64,000 bases of DNA, taken from contig CM035413.1 of assembly GCA_020310875.1 (NCBI GenBank), forward strand, positions 163,312,306 through 163,376,305, given 5' to 3'. The notes below the pieces were generated by a model that was not told where the DNA came from, searched no databases, and saw only the letters and a program-made list of their open reading frames with translations. This stretch comes from Ceratopteris richardii (Eukaryota > Streptophyta > Polypodiopsida > Polypodiales > Pteridaceae). The translations under genes and the position numbers were made by a program. Shown here piece by piece: positions 45,545-56,800 of the stretch (positions within the stretch are counted from its first letter, which is position 1; every line of letters starts with the position of its first letter).

Positions 45545-45959
45545 TCGAGCTTTGAGGATGAGCGTGTGATGGTAAGACGTAGAGAGGACGCGTTGGAATG
45601 GTAAGTAGTAGGTAATTTTCTTGTTTTTTTCTCCATCTCCATCTCCATCTCCTTCTCCACTTCATATTCCCTCTTCCATTTCATTCTCCTCATTTGCTTT
45701 GTGTGAGTTTGAGAGAGAGCGAGTGTGTATTGTTGTTTTTGTGTGTTTTTGCATGATTCTTGCAGGTTGCAGCATCCTCACCATCTCCAGCAAGCTCAGC
45801 AGGTACGAAAATTCTCTGCGCATGCCCCGAGGCGTCGAGCTCGAGCTATCACGACACACCGAAAACCTGACCCTATCACGATTCTGAGTGCACCACGACA
45901 CAACGCAGCCTGAGAGCTCCTAGAATCACTAGACTAATCCGGAAATTTCACCATATCCT
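45545..45959 (+). other. EB proximal leader with candidate intron
   Basis: A donor-like AATG|GTAAGT at 45601 and an acceptor GATTCTTGCAG ending at 45765 bound 165 nt, in the same relative position as in E3. It also contains a pyrimidine-rich CTCCATCTCC repeat (45631-45660). No gene. Confidence 0.45.
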
Positions 45960-46503
45960 GGTCTATCGTGACACACCGAGGTATCACAACACACCGAGGT
46001 ATCGCGACACACCCAAGTATCGCAACACACCAAGGTATCGTGACACACCGAGGTATTGCAACACACCCAAGTATCGCGACACACCGATCTATTGCAACAC
46101 ACCGACCTATTGCAACACACCCGTCTATCGTGACACACCGATCTATCGTGACACACCCATCTATCGCGACACACCGACCTATCATGACACACCGACCTAT
46201 CGCGACACACCGACCTATCGCGACACACCGACCTATCACGACACACCCGTCTATCGTGAAACTCCCACCTATCGCGACACACCCATCTATCGCGACACAC
46301 CGAGGTATCACGACACATCGACCTATCGCGACACACTGACCTATCGCGACACACCGACCTATCGCGACACACCCACCTATCGCAACACACGGACCTATCG
46401 CGACACACCCACCTATCACGACACACCCATCTATCGTGACACTCCGACCTATCGTGACACACCCACTTATCGCGACACATCGATCGGAGCTATCGTGATA
46501 CAC
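45960..46503 (+). repeat. EB leader minisatellite, right (inverted) copy
   Basis: The same 18-bp array in transcript sense on the plus strand (ATCGCGACACACCGACCT units), about 30 units, some with TATTGCAAC or TATCGTGAC variants. It begins at 45962 after unique leader sequence and so shows the array's true 5' edge. Confidence 0.9.
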
Positions 46504-47020
46504 AGTCCTCACGAATAATTCTTTGGAGTGTAATAATTGATTGACTTGGGATAATTTTTGGGCTTGTTTTCTAACACATTGGGACTACCTTAGAGCCTTA
46601 GAAGTGGGCAAAATACTGAGAAAATCATAAAAAAATTCTGGAACCCTGAGAGCCTGTTTTGAACCCTAAATGCTTGAACATTCATAACTTCCTCATACGA
46701 AATCCATTCGGAGTGATCTTAGGCTCGTTGGGAACAAAACTAAGGGATCTCTAGAATTGTTTTCCATAAAGACATAGTGCAAATTGATATCTGAATTACA
46801 TAAATGAAAGTGATTTGTTCTGTCATTTGAATTTAAGTCTTGAGCTAACTTTGGGACTCTTATTTGAGAGCACTAGAGGGCATCCAAAGCAAGGGCATTC
46901 TGCAAGCTTGAGAACGGGATTCTTAAGCTCTAAAGAGCAAGGGATTGGCAAGTGAGGTTGGAATATTCTCAACTTCCTTTGTCAATTCCTAGCTTAGGCT
47001 AAGTGTGAGTAGTGCTAGAA
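46049..47020. repeat. right arm of ~1-kb inverted repeat
   Basis: Reverse-complement partner of 44410-45365. At 47020/47021 it joins the U3 part of the EB LTR in minus orientation. Confidence 0.85.
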
Positions 47021-47339
47021 GTTTTTGACTAGCTTTGGCCCTGTCCAGACCTAGTGTCCGGCCTAATTAAAAATTAGGTTCTAGGGCTTATTTGAGGGCT
47101 CAAACGAGGTCTAAAAAATATGAAAATTGGTAGGCAATTACTTCTAAAGCTCCTTAAGCTTGGGGACTCCTTGGCTTGCACAAAATGGAGCTACAAAAAG
47201 GTCAAACGGTATTTACAATGGTTGTTAGTTATGAGAATCACTTTTATAGTAGTGTAAGGATTGAAAAAATTGAATGGGTTGCGTTAGTGCTAGATCTCCG
47301 TGTATGCCTGTACTTGCTTCTTCTCCTATGATGCCAACA
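47021..47339 (-). repeat. EB 5' LTR, U3 part
   Basis: 319 bp matching 26502-26819 of the 3' LTR. It ends on the outside at GCCAACA followed by the AGGTG duplication. It stops just short of the TATA box, so this copy has no intact promoter. Confidence 0.88.
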
Positions 47340-47344
47340 AGGTG
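47340..47344. repeat. target-site duplication AGGTG of EB, right copy
   Basis: Equal to 26232-26236. Removing one copy restores the E2 integrase reading through FLIPTL/RVAQ. Confidence 0.9.
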
Positions 47345-48780
47345 GGTATCAAAAAATCAATTGGTAGAATTGCATTTTTCTATATACTAGATTGAATGGG
47401 GTAGTTCCAATGGCAGTCTTGTATGCGACTCGGAAGGCCCAAATTGCATGATGCAATTGTTTGTCCCAGTCAGACTTACCGTTATTGACAATCTTTGTCA
47501 ATACTGTGCATTACACCTTGTTGGAACTTTCTGCTTGACCATTGGTTGGCTTGGGGATGGTATGGGGCTGATTTTTTATGGATCACTAAAAACTCATTCA
47601 TTACAGACTCTATTACTTCATTAATGAAGGGTGTCCCTCGATCACTCACAATTTCAATTGGTAATCCAAAACGAGTGAATATATGCTAAAAAAGAAACTT
47701 AGCAGTGGTTTGAGCATCGTTTTTTCTAGTAGCCTTTGCCTCTACCCATTTTGTCAAGTAATCGGTGGCTACTATGATATATTCGGCATGTGACCCTTTG
47801 GCCGGTGGGTTAATGGGTCCTATGAAATCAATACCCTATTTAGAAAATGCTGTAGCGCAAAACATAGGTCTCAAAGGCATGTCATCTCTCCGAATCGGGT
47901 ATTTAGCCCTTTGGCATGTCTCGCAGCTTCGTACATAGGTCTTTGCATCCATATGTAAAGTCGGCCACCACAAGCCTGCAAAGAGGATCATTTTCATGGT
48001 TCTCTCAGCTGAGAAATGACCTCCTACTACACCTGCGTGTGCCATCTCTAATATGGGTAAATATTATCCTTCATTGACACATAGTCGTAATTGGTTGTCT
48101 TTTCCTCTCTTAAACAAGTTTCTTCCCATGAGCACATAATCCTTGCTCATCTCTTCTAGGGATCGTTTTCTTGCCAAGCTAACTCCTTCCTCATGTTCTC
48201 TAGTCTTTAGGAATTTTACCAATGTTTTGCTCCAATTGGGTGCTATTGTGGAGAAGGGTATGGAGGTATGATCCTCGAGGATAGTCTCCTGGCATTCTGT
48301 GCAGTTATTCACATAGTGATGGACATCATTAGGCATGTCAGGCCAGTATACTCCTAATCGTTTCAACTCTCTAAGAGTTCCATGAGTTCCTTTGTGTGTC
48401 CTCCATTTGTTTACATGAGCTTGTTCCATCAGCTTCAATTGTTCGTCCTCCTCAACACATCTTAGCAGTACACCATTGGGTTCCTTGTAGTACACACTTC
48501 CAGCAATAATGTGCAAATTCCTCGACTGTAGAATTTTCTTTTTACTCTCTTTATTGATTGAGTGTTGTGGACCATAAGTGAGTATAGGAATTAGTTTCTC
48601 TACCCACTTTGGACATACTTCCAGATTGAACAAATAAGTGTCTGGCAGATTGTCAGGTACTCCACTTGGTTGTTCTCCATGTGTTAATCTAGAGAGGTGA
48701 TCTGCTCTTACATGAGTATTTCCCTTTTTCACTATTACTTCGAAGTTGAACTCCATCAATAGTAGAGACCATCTTACCAT
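47345..48780 (-). pseudogene. E2 two HHCC modules and integrase core
   Basis: First zinc module at 48064-48780: AHVNKWRTHKGTHGTLREL, GVYWPDMPNDV, CTECQET. Second at 47836-48045: AHAGVVGGHFSAER, WWPTLHMDAKTY, CETCQRAK. Core (47345-47835) is legible as FIGPINPPAKGSHAEY, ATDYLTKWVEAKA, IVSDRGTPFINEV and QANGQAESSN, with several stops. The tandem arrangement equals that of E1 and E4 despite the high divergence, so the duplication is older than the split of these families. Confidence 0.85.
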
Positions 48781-49909
48781 TTTTCCCGTGTTTCAGGGCT
48801 TATTGACTACGTACAATAAAGCCTGATGGTCTATGAAGAACTTGAACTTGTTGGCTAAGAGATAATGTCTAAATTTTTTCACTGCATAGACCATTCCTAA
48901 TCCCTCTCACTCTGTAGTTGTATAATTTCTCTTGGCTTGATTCAATTGTCTACTTGCATAGGCAATTGGGTGATCTAACTTCCCTTCGTCTGCTGGCTGG
49001 GCTAAGATACATCCTATTGCGTAATTAGAAGCATCCACATGGATATGAAAAGGCTTGTTCCAATTCGGTGTTTTTAGAATTGGGGTTGTGCTAAGCTGCT
49101 TCTTTAACTCATTGAATGCCTTTTTGCATTCCTCTGTCCATGTGAATTGAGTCAATAGTCCATACAAGGGTTTGGAAATTATAGCATACATGTGGATAAA
49201 TCGACAATAGTATCCACAATGTCCCATAAATGCTTGCACCTCTTTCACATTCTTAGGTCTAGGAAGCTCCAAAATGACCTTAATCTTATCTTCATCTGTG
49301 GATATTCCATTTCTCGAGACTATGTGTCCTAAGATCTTCCCTTGTCTTACATGAAGACGCACTTCTCGGGGTTCATGCAAACTCTATATTGTCTGCATTT
49401 ATTAAATATCTTCCGCAATTCAGGAATGTGGTCTTGTCTTTGATTTGAATATGTACATAGGTCATCTACATACACTTCCATGCTCTTCTTCAGGAATTCT
49501 TTGAAAACATGACACATCAAAAGTAGGCGCATTAGTGAGTCCAAAAGGCATCACTCGAAAAGCATAGACTCCCCATTCAGTCACGAATGTGGTCTCATCT
49601 TGATCCTCAGTAGCAATAGCTACTTGGTTGTATCCAGAGAATCCGTCTAAGAAGCTATAGACTTCTTTTCCTGCTACTCTTTCCAGTAGATGGTCAGTGA
49701 TGGGTAATGGGTAGCTGTCACATATACTAGCTGCATTGACCTTTTTCAAGTTAATGCAAACTCTGAGTTTTCCATTCTTCTTAGGCACAACTACTAATGG
49801 CAATACCCACTTGGTATGCTCTATTTCATATATGAATCCTGCCGCTAGTAGCTTGTCTATTTCTTCTTTAATTTTAGCAGCATAGACCTCATTGTACGTA
49901 TAAGCGCGT
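48781..49909 (-). pseudogene. E2 reverse transcriptase and RNase H
   Basis: RT: VVVPKKNGKLRVCINLKKV, SFLDGFSGYNQVAIATED, FRVMPFGLTNAPT, then a short deletion/frameshift near 49520, MEVYVDDLCTYS (YVDD intact), GKILGHIVSRNGISTDED, and a frame change near 49350. RNase H: FHIHVDASNYAIGCILAQ, RNYTTTE, a stop, HQALLYVVNKP (48800-48850) and RADHLSRLTHGE. Broken in several places. Confidence 0.88.
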
Positions 49910-50829
49910 TGTTTTAATCACCTACCAAAAGGATTTGTGGAAAATTAGTTGTTTGATTGAAAGAATATCTCCAAACATTTAGGAGCTTGATCATAGGGAG
50001 CCAAAAGTTTGAATTTGAATTCAAACTTTTACTCATTCCTTATAAAAATGGACATGAAAAGTCGCGGGTAAGAGAGAGCACTCCCGAGCCTATCATTACT
50101 GATTTTTGAGTGTGTGTGAGGCCTACACTCTAGCCCACACCTCTCTACACCATTTGGCAATGATATTCATGCCAATGGAGTTGTATACAAATGTTCATTA
50201 ATACATACATTCACATTGTCCATCTCTGAGTTCTCTGTTAGTCTACTCAAAAGTATGTCAACTTGTCAAGGGCATATCTCGGTCAATTCTTCACCAAATT
50301 CAGTGATTCGAAGTTTGTTGGATTCAGCTTAAAGTAGTCTACATGCGGTCAAAGTTTGAAGACATTCTATTCAACCATTTTGGAGAAAGCTGCATCGAGG
50401 TGATCTCTGGTCATTTTCTGCTACAGTCCTAAAAAGTCGGGGGTATAACTTAACTTGCTAAATTGATTTCTCTTAGCATAGTTTACCTTTTTACATCATT
50501 CCACTTGGAATAGGTAGCGTACTAAGCTAGTTAGATACCCCTAAAAGGAATTTTTCTAATTCCTTCTGTGTTGGTCATACTTAACAAAATACCCAGCAGG
50601 TGTCAAGCCATAAATAGAAGTTTTTTCTTGAGTTTGTGACTTCCAAAGTTATCTGTTTTGATTCAATCATTACACACATCATTTCCAAAGTACATAGGAA
50701 AATTTATGATGTCATTGGAAAGTTAAGGAGGTCTATAGTTATCAACTCTGAAGCAAAAGAGCACTGGTACAAAGCAGGTTTAGTAGTATCTACTCAGTCT
50801 CTTGGAGCATCCATCCGTCTTTCCCAACA
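49910..50829 (+). repeat. copia 5' LTR
   Basis: Proposed 920-bp LTR with ends TGTTTTAATC and TTCCCAACA. The right end is fixed by the primer site one base later. The left end is set where E2 coding similarity stops and a TGTT matching the terminal AACA occurs. No second copy is in the window. Confidence 0.7.
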
Positions 50830-50830
50830 G

Positions 50831-50842
50831 TGGTATCAGAGC
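50831..50842 (+). other. copia primer-binding site
   Basis: TGGTATCAGAGC, the classic site complementary to the 3' end of plant initiator methionine tRNA. Confidence 0.95.
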
Positions 50843-50855
50843 AAACTAAGGTAAA

Positions 50856-52363
50856 ATGGGAGATGGTTTTCCTTCATTCATTGATAAATTGGACAGGAAC
50901 AACTATCAAGCACGGTCTTTAAGGATGAAGACCTACTTACAAGGAAGGAGTCTCTATGATACATCTCAGGAGATGAGGAATTGCCCTCATTCAAAACAAG
51001 AGGATTACCAACCAAGGAAGAACATGAAAGGCTCAACACATGGTGTGCTAAGGATGCATTGGCAAGGTCTTATTTACTCAACTCTATATCTGATTTTCTT
51101 TTGCCACATATTAGAAATTGTAAGACATCCCAAGAGACTTGGGAAACCTTGTCATCTTATTTTTCCTCCAACACAAGGACTAGAAAAAATCAGTTGTGGA
51201 TTGAATTCACAACTTTAAAGAAGCAACCTAAGCAAGCTGTTTCAGAATTTGTGACCAAGATTAAAGATGTAGCAGATCAATTAGCAAGCATAGGAGAAGA
51301 GATTGAAGAAGAACATATTGTAAGGCAAGTGATAAATGGGATCAAGGCTGATGACAAATGGGAAAGCTTCACCACAGCTATGGATCTTTACATGGACATG
51401 CACACTCCAGATCTTACAACTCTCATGGGACAATTGTTTACTCATGAAGCAAAGCTCAACAAGAATGGAGATACATCCAAAGGTAATAACTCTTCGGCCC
51501 TATACACTGATAAGAAGTCTAAAGATAAAGGCAAAGGCAAGAAAGTGGAAGATGAAGGTTCAACCTCTCAAGCCAACTATGCAGGGAGAGGTAGATCATC
51601 AAGAGGAAGGGGCAGAGGAGGTAAGCAAGGTAGGGGGAGATCTTATAACTCCTCACCATGCAACATTTGTGGTTTATCAAATCATACTACAGATGAGTGT
51701 TTCAGAAATTACAAGAATCAGAGAGGAAGAGGACATCAAAGAGGTGGCTACTCACAGTCAAGAGGTAGATTCAACCATCACCAAGGCTACAACAATAACT
51801 ACAACAATAACTACAACAATAACTACAACAATAACTACAACAACAACTACAACAATAATTACAATGGCAACTACCAAGGAGGGTTCAAATCCAGGAAGGA
51901 TTACAACAACTACACAGAGGAGCAGGATGACTCCCTTCTAATCATGAACATGACTTCAAAATCAGGTACAAATGATGACCACCTATTCTACATTGACTCA
52001 GGATGTTCAAATCATGTGGCTGGCAATGTAGCATTACTTTCTGATCTTGAGGAACCAAAAGGTAAGCATCAAGTTCAAACATGTGATGGCACAAAACATT
52101 CAGTAGTTAAAGTTGGAAATGTTAAGACTTGTGATGGAAATCAGAATTTGTTGAGCAGGGTACTCTATGTACCAACCATTACCAAAAATTTGATGAGTGT
52201 TGGTCAGATTGTGGAGAAAGGTTTGCAGGTTAGATTCAATCAATATGGAGCATATGTGGAGGATCCAAGGCATGGGTTCAAGAGGATTTCTAAAGGAGAA
52301 AAATCAGGTAGACTTTTCACTTTTGAGTTGGAAGATACAAAGAATATTTCACTATACAGTTAG
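50856..52363 (+). pseudogene. copia gag and protease
   Basis: Gag starts at 50856 (MGDGFPSFIDKLDRNNYQ), shifts frame at about 50970, and continues LNTWCAKDALARSYLLNSIS, SQETWETLSSYF, HIVRQVINGI. A basic Gly/Arg region precedes the zinc knuckle CNICGLSNHTTDEC (CX2CX4HX4C). An Asn-rich tract of about seven YNNN units (51788-51870) follows. The protease has FYIDSGCSNHVAGN, then ILYVPTITKNLMSVGQI-type sequence (LYVPTITKNLMSVGQ). A TAG ends this frame at 52363. Confidence 0.88.
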
Positions 52364-53190
52364 AAAGATCAAACACTTTCAGAGCTTGAGATTTGGCACA
52401 AAAGGTTAGGGCACATAGGAGAAAGAACCTTGAAACAAATGTGCAGGGACCAATGTGTGCTTGGGATACCTAATGTATCCAAGCAACATATGATTTATAA
52501 GTGTGGTGCTTGTCAATTTGGGAAGTCTCACAGGTTACCCTTCTCAAGGAAAGGATACACGCATGAAGACTACCTAGAGCTTGTCCACACAGATGTATGG
52601 GGACCAAGCAAAGATCCTTCAGTCTCACATTCAAGGTACTATGTATCTTTCATTGATGATTATAGCAGATGGACTATATTGTACTTCATGAAGCACAAGG
52701 ATGAGGTATTTAATTGCTTTAAAAAATATCTTGCATTAGTTGAAAATCAGATAGGAAGGAATTTGAAAAGGTTAAGGTCAGATGGAGGAGGTGAGTACTT
52801 CTCCAATGAATTTGAAAACTTCTTGCAGGACAGAGGCATCAAAAGAGAGATAACCACAAGGTATTCTCCTAAACAGAATGGGGTAGCTGAGAGAAGAAAT
52901 AGATTAATTGTTGAGACTGCTAGGTCTATGTTGAATGAGAAAAAATTACCTAACTATCTATGGGCAGAAAGTGTTTCTACTACCACTTACCTCATAAACA
53001 AATTACCATCTAAATCTCTTGATGGCATGACACCCTATGAAGCATGGCATGGTAAGAGACCCTCACTTGACAATTTCAAAATATTTGGATGTGTAGCATA
53101 TGTACACATTCCTTCTCAGATAAGAGGTAAGCTAGACCCAAAGACTGAAATTGGGTATGATTTAAATTCAGAAAGGTTACAGGTTTTATA
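52364..53190 (+). pseudogene. copia integrase
   Basis: Pre-integrase zinc module (WHKRLGHIGERTLKQM ... CGACQFGK), then the catalytic core: LVHTDVWGPS (Asp), FIDDYSRWTILYFMKHKDEV, LRSDGGGEYFSNEF (Asp), YSPKQNGVAERRNR (Glu), and the typical end YEAWHGKRPSLDNFKIFGC. The catalytic triad is intact. A one-base frame change occurs near 53165 at the normal GYDLNSERYRFYNP position. Confidence 0.9.
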
Positions 53191-53879
53191 ATCCTATCAA
53201 TAAAGGATTCATGGTAAGCAGAGATGTTGTCTTTGATGAAAATGATTCTTGGTATGAGAATGAATGTAGGAAGGTTAAGTTACCCTATGATTTGGAAGAG
53301 GAATTTCCAACTCTTACAAAGGAGGAACCTACTCAGAATGAAGCCTCAAGTTCAGATGATGAAGATACTATCAACCTTGAAGAATTCAAAGCATGGAAGT
53401 CCAAAGGCAAAATGAAGATGAAGAAGCTTGAAGACATACTTGAATCTTCAACTCAATCATTTAGAAGATCACAAAGAGAAAGCAAAAAACCTATGAGATA
53501 TGGGTATGATACATCTCTTGTTACTAAACATTCTGTTTATCTTGCCAAAAATTTGTCAAATGAAGAACCAGGATCATATGAAGAAGCAATAACCAAATCA
53601 GAATGGAAAGAAGCTATGGATGAGGAGATTGAAGCACTCAAAGAGAGTGACACATGGGAGTTAGTACCTAAGAAGGACTCAATGAAGGTAATAGGATCCA
53701 GATGGATCTACAAACTTAAAAGAAATTCTGATGGCACAATTAATAGGTACAAAGCCAGATTGGTAGCCAAGGGTTTTGCACAAACCTAAGGCATTGACTA
53801 TGAGGAGACATTCTCACCTGTGGCCAAGATGCCAACAATCAGAGTGTTGGTAAGTGTGGCTGCATCAAAAAATTGGAAT
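53191..53879 (+). pseudogene. copia RT, N-terminal part only
   Basis: Linker (RDVVFDENDSWYEN, acidic) then RT lead-in: SEWKEAMDEEIEALKESDTW, GSRWIYKLKRNSDGTINRYK, ARLVAKGFAQT, a TAA where tyrosine is expected, [14 protein letters not shown] and [10 protein letters not shown]. It is cut at 53879 before the YVDD box, so no polymerase could be made. Confidence 0.9.
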
Positions 53880-56800
53880 ATGTAGCACCCGTAGTTGTTC
53901 TGAATGTATGGTTCTCTCCACAGCGAATAAGTGGAGGAGATGTGAAGGCCTGGGTACAAAAATTTCTGAGTGATATTTCCAGAATCTCGTTATGAACATC
54001 TCCTCGAATGTCTGTTTAAAACAGGCGGGGAGGTACTTTATTCTGGCGTGCCAAGCATATATTACTTCTATTGATGGGGTGGTGCTCATGTCGTAAACCA
54101 GGTCTTGGTTGCCTGTAACGAAGCCTGCTCCTGAGAAGTGGGGATCCTTAATGTTTTTAAATGTCATGAATGTGATCAGCATTAACTCAAATATTTTCAT
54201 ACACATTTGTGCCATCACATCGGGTGTATTGCGTAGTTGAGTGCTCTAGTGTCAGATAGTAGAAATCATGTAATTTATAGTGGGAGGTCCTCGTGGAGGT
54301 GCTAGATAAACATAATTTAGCCACTTGGCACAGCCTTTGATGTTTCTGACAACAATGGTGAATTCGGGCCATGTGCATCTCCGTAGGACTGGGGCATAAC
54401 AAGGATTGTACTTAATAAAGAGGGGCATGTTATTCCAGGTTCGTACCATTTCAGGATAAGTCTCCAAGAGACGGATCCTCCAAGTGGGTTGATGAATAGA
54501 TCCTCTTTTCGCACTCTCTGGTATATCGTCGGGGCCAAACTGGGTGGCAAAGGTGGGGGCCTTCCCACATTGTCGTTGGATCTTTGCATTGTAATCAGCC
54601 AATAATATGCAATATGGCACATACTGATCATCATTGGTCCCTATCCACCTGTGATGGAACATACGTATGAAATACTCAGACTTGATGGCAGTGTCTTCTA
54701 ATTTGGCTAATGATTGGATTTGTATTGCTACTCGTTCATCGTGGGTGTTCGCTGTCTTCTCTAACGACTGAAGCCATTCAGGTGCTTCCACTTCTAAGGT
54801 ATCCATTCCCTCTGAGGTCTGTTGCCCTCCTGGCATTGGCATAGGAACATATGGTTCCTCGTACGAATCATCTACCTCAATGGGAACCAAGTCTTCTGGC
54901 TCAGGTTCTATGACTGGAGAGGGTTGCCTTTCATACTCTAGTAACTTTTTCTCAAGCTCAACCACCTGCTCTGTCAATGCCTTCACTTCCTCTGAAGTCG
55001 AGGCCAGCTCTATTACCTTGGTTGGAGCCTCCTGTTCCTTGAGCTGGTCACGTAACTCATCACGTTCCCTTTCCAACTCATCATGAGCATCTAACAGATC
55101 CGTATAGCTTTCCAAGATGGTCTTCATTGTCTCTGAGGGTACGGCTTTAAACTGCTCTGGATCAATTTCGTGGGGAGAGCCTTCCATTGCTGCTTCTAGA
55201 TTTGCTTCATTTTGCTACTGCAGTCTCTTGTTCTCTTCAAGGGCGGTTGCCATGTGTTTTCTGAGGAGTGCCAAGTTACGCCGGACTCTGAGATTATCAG
55301 CTTGGTATACGTCCAGCAAGGCCTCGAGTTGTTTGGTGCCCGGCTGTTGTGATGGTTGGGGAGTTTCTAGGAGTGATTGGTGGGCATTTTCGAGCGTGGT
55401 GTAACGTTGGTTGAGTTCTGCATTTTCTTCCTCGATCACTATGAGGCGGCTCTGAAGTTGCTGATTGGTAGTGATCACTTGATGATAACGATCGTCGAGA
55501 GCTCGATACTCGTTCTGAAGTTGATAGACACATTGATTTAAAGCTAGAAATATACTATTTACATTAAATGATGTAGGGAGAGATGAAGATGCAGGGGGAA
55601 TGGGGACGGGAAAGGGAGTTGTGAATGATGTGGAGTCAAGTGAAGGTGTGGGTGGAGGGGGTATGGGGGACGGAGGTTGCATGGGGGAAGGGAGTGGTGC
55701 TGTGGCAGGAGATGTTTCCATAGTGTCAAATGTTTGAGTGACCGTGTAGATGGGGACCGTGGGTGGGGTGGATGTGACGTTAGTGAAGAGAGTGGTGAAG
55801 GTGGGCATAGTGACTCCCCCGAATTGGATTCCCGGAGAGAGTGGAATTCCCATGACGATTGTGGTGATATTGGACGTGGTGGCGATAGTGTCACGTGGTG
55901 GAGTGAGTTGTGTAGTGAGGGGTGGGGAGGGTGGTGACAATGGTGCTTCCTGATGTTCGTCTATTTGCGTTGTATTTCTTGGTGCTGATACGTTGATATG
56001 AATTTGTTTCCTGGATCTCATGGGACGGGCGGGAACTCCTTTCTCAAATCGGTGAATGTAGGCCATTGCCTCATGAATGGCCTCATCCAATCCTACTGCA
56101 TCTGCATGTAGGTTGATGGACTCGATGAACATATCATCCACACCTTCCTCTGCCAGCAATTGGTTCATGAGTTTCTTGCCTGCTTCAAGTGACATTTTAT
56201 GCTGTTCTTGAACTAGCTGCATGGTTCGATATAGTCTTTTTATTTGTGCCGAATACGCGGGGGCACTTGCTAACTCTGAAAGTTCATCATACTCTTGTTC
56301 TTCGTAGGCTTCTTCCTCTTGTTCGGTCTCTTGTTCGTCTACGTCGACTTCTACAACTTGCGGTCGGGTGGGGACTGACGTTGTTGTATGGGTTTGTGGT
56401 TCCTGAGCTCGCTCAGTTTCCGTCTCGAGATTAGAGTCGTAGATCAGGCTAGCCACTTCCTCATCACTGAGATCATTGAGAGTAAAGCCCTGTGGAAATT
56501 CCAAGTCCGATGGGATGGGTGGAAACACCAGATTGGGCCCCTCTGTACTTGGTCTTGGTAGCCGAATGGTGAATGGTCTAATGCGTCGTGTCTGGGGAGG
56601 GGTAATCTCTGGTGTAGTGGTGGCTCCCCTTGGTTGAGCGCAGGGTAATTGGACTCCCCCTCTCATCTTCTTTGATGGAGGACCTGCCGCTGATAGCCTT
56701 CTCTGGAACTCCTAGGCCCGGGACCATATGAGTGCCCGCTGAATAGGCATGTCATAGGCTAGACATCGATAGATTATCTTGGTCAGAGCACAACACCCGT

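Larger units (their letters stand above)
26237..47339 (-). mobile_element. EB: gypsy element nested in E2 and itself interrupted by E3
   Basis: LTR ends (TGTAGCTC...GCCAACA on plus) flanked by AGGTG on both sides show a 21.1-kb insertion in E2's integrase. EB's own parts are 26237 to about 33099 (3' LTR, 3' ORF B, W tail, PR2, integrase end) and 41306-47339 (gag, leader, rearranged 5' LTR). The segment 33100-41305 belongs to E3. EB's PR1, RT, RNase H and integrase core are absent. Confidence 0.85.
47340..49909 (-). mobile_element. E2, 5' part (RT to integrase)
   Basis: Continuation of E2 on the far side of EB. It ends at 49909, where the copia LTR begins within the RT lead-in (KQRAYTYNEVYAAKI). 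The rest of E2 (linker, PR1, gag, leader, 5' LTR) is missing from the window. Confidence 0.85.
49910..53879 (+). mobile_element. Ty1/copia retrotransposon, 3' truncated
   Basis: Plus-strand element inserted in E2's RT region. It has a 5' LTR, a tRNA-iMet-type primer site, and gag-protease-integrase-RT in copia order (integrase before RT). It ends at 53879 inside RT, joined to the broken 3' ORF of E4; RNase H and the 3' LTR are missing. Lineage within copia not assigned. Confidence 0.88.

Noticed and set aside
44912..45555. Long frames on both strands with repeats such as VCRDRSVCRDR and YRDTPTYRDTP
   Set aside because: Translations of the 18-bp leader minisatellite; open in nearly all frames because the unit is a multiple of three without stops.
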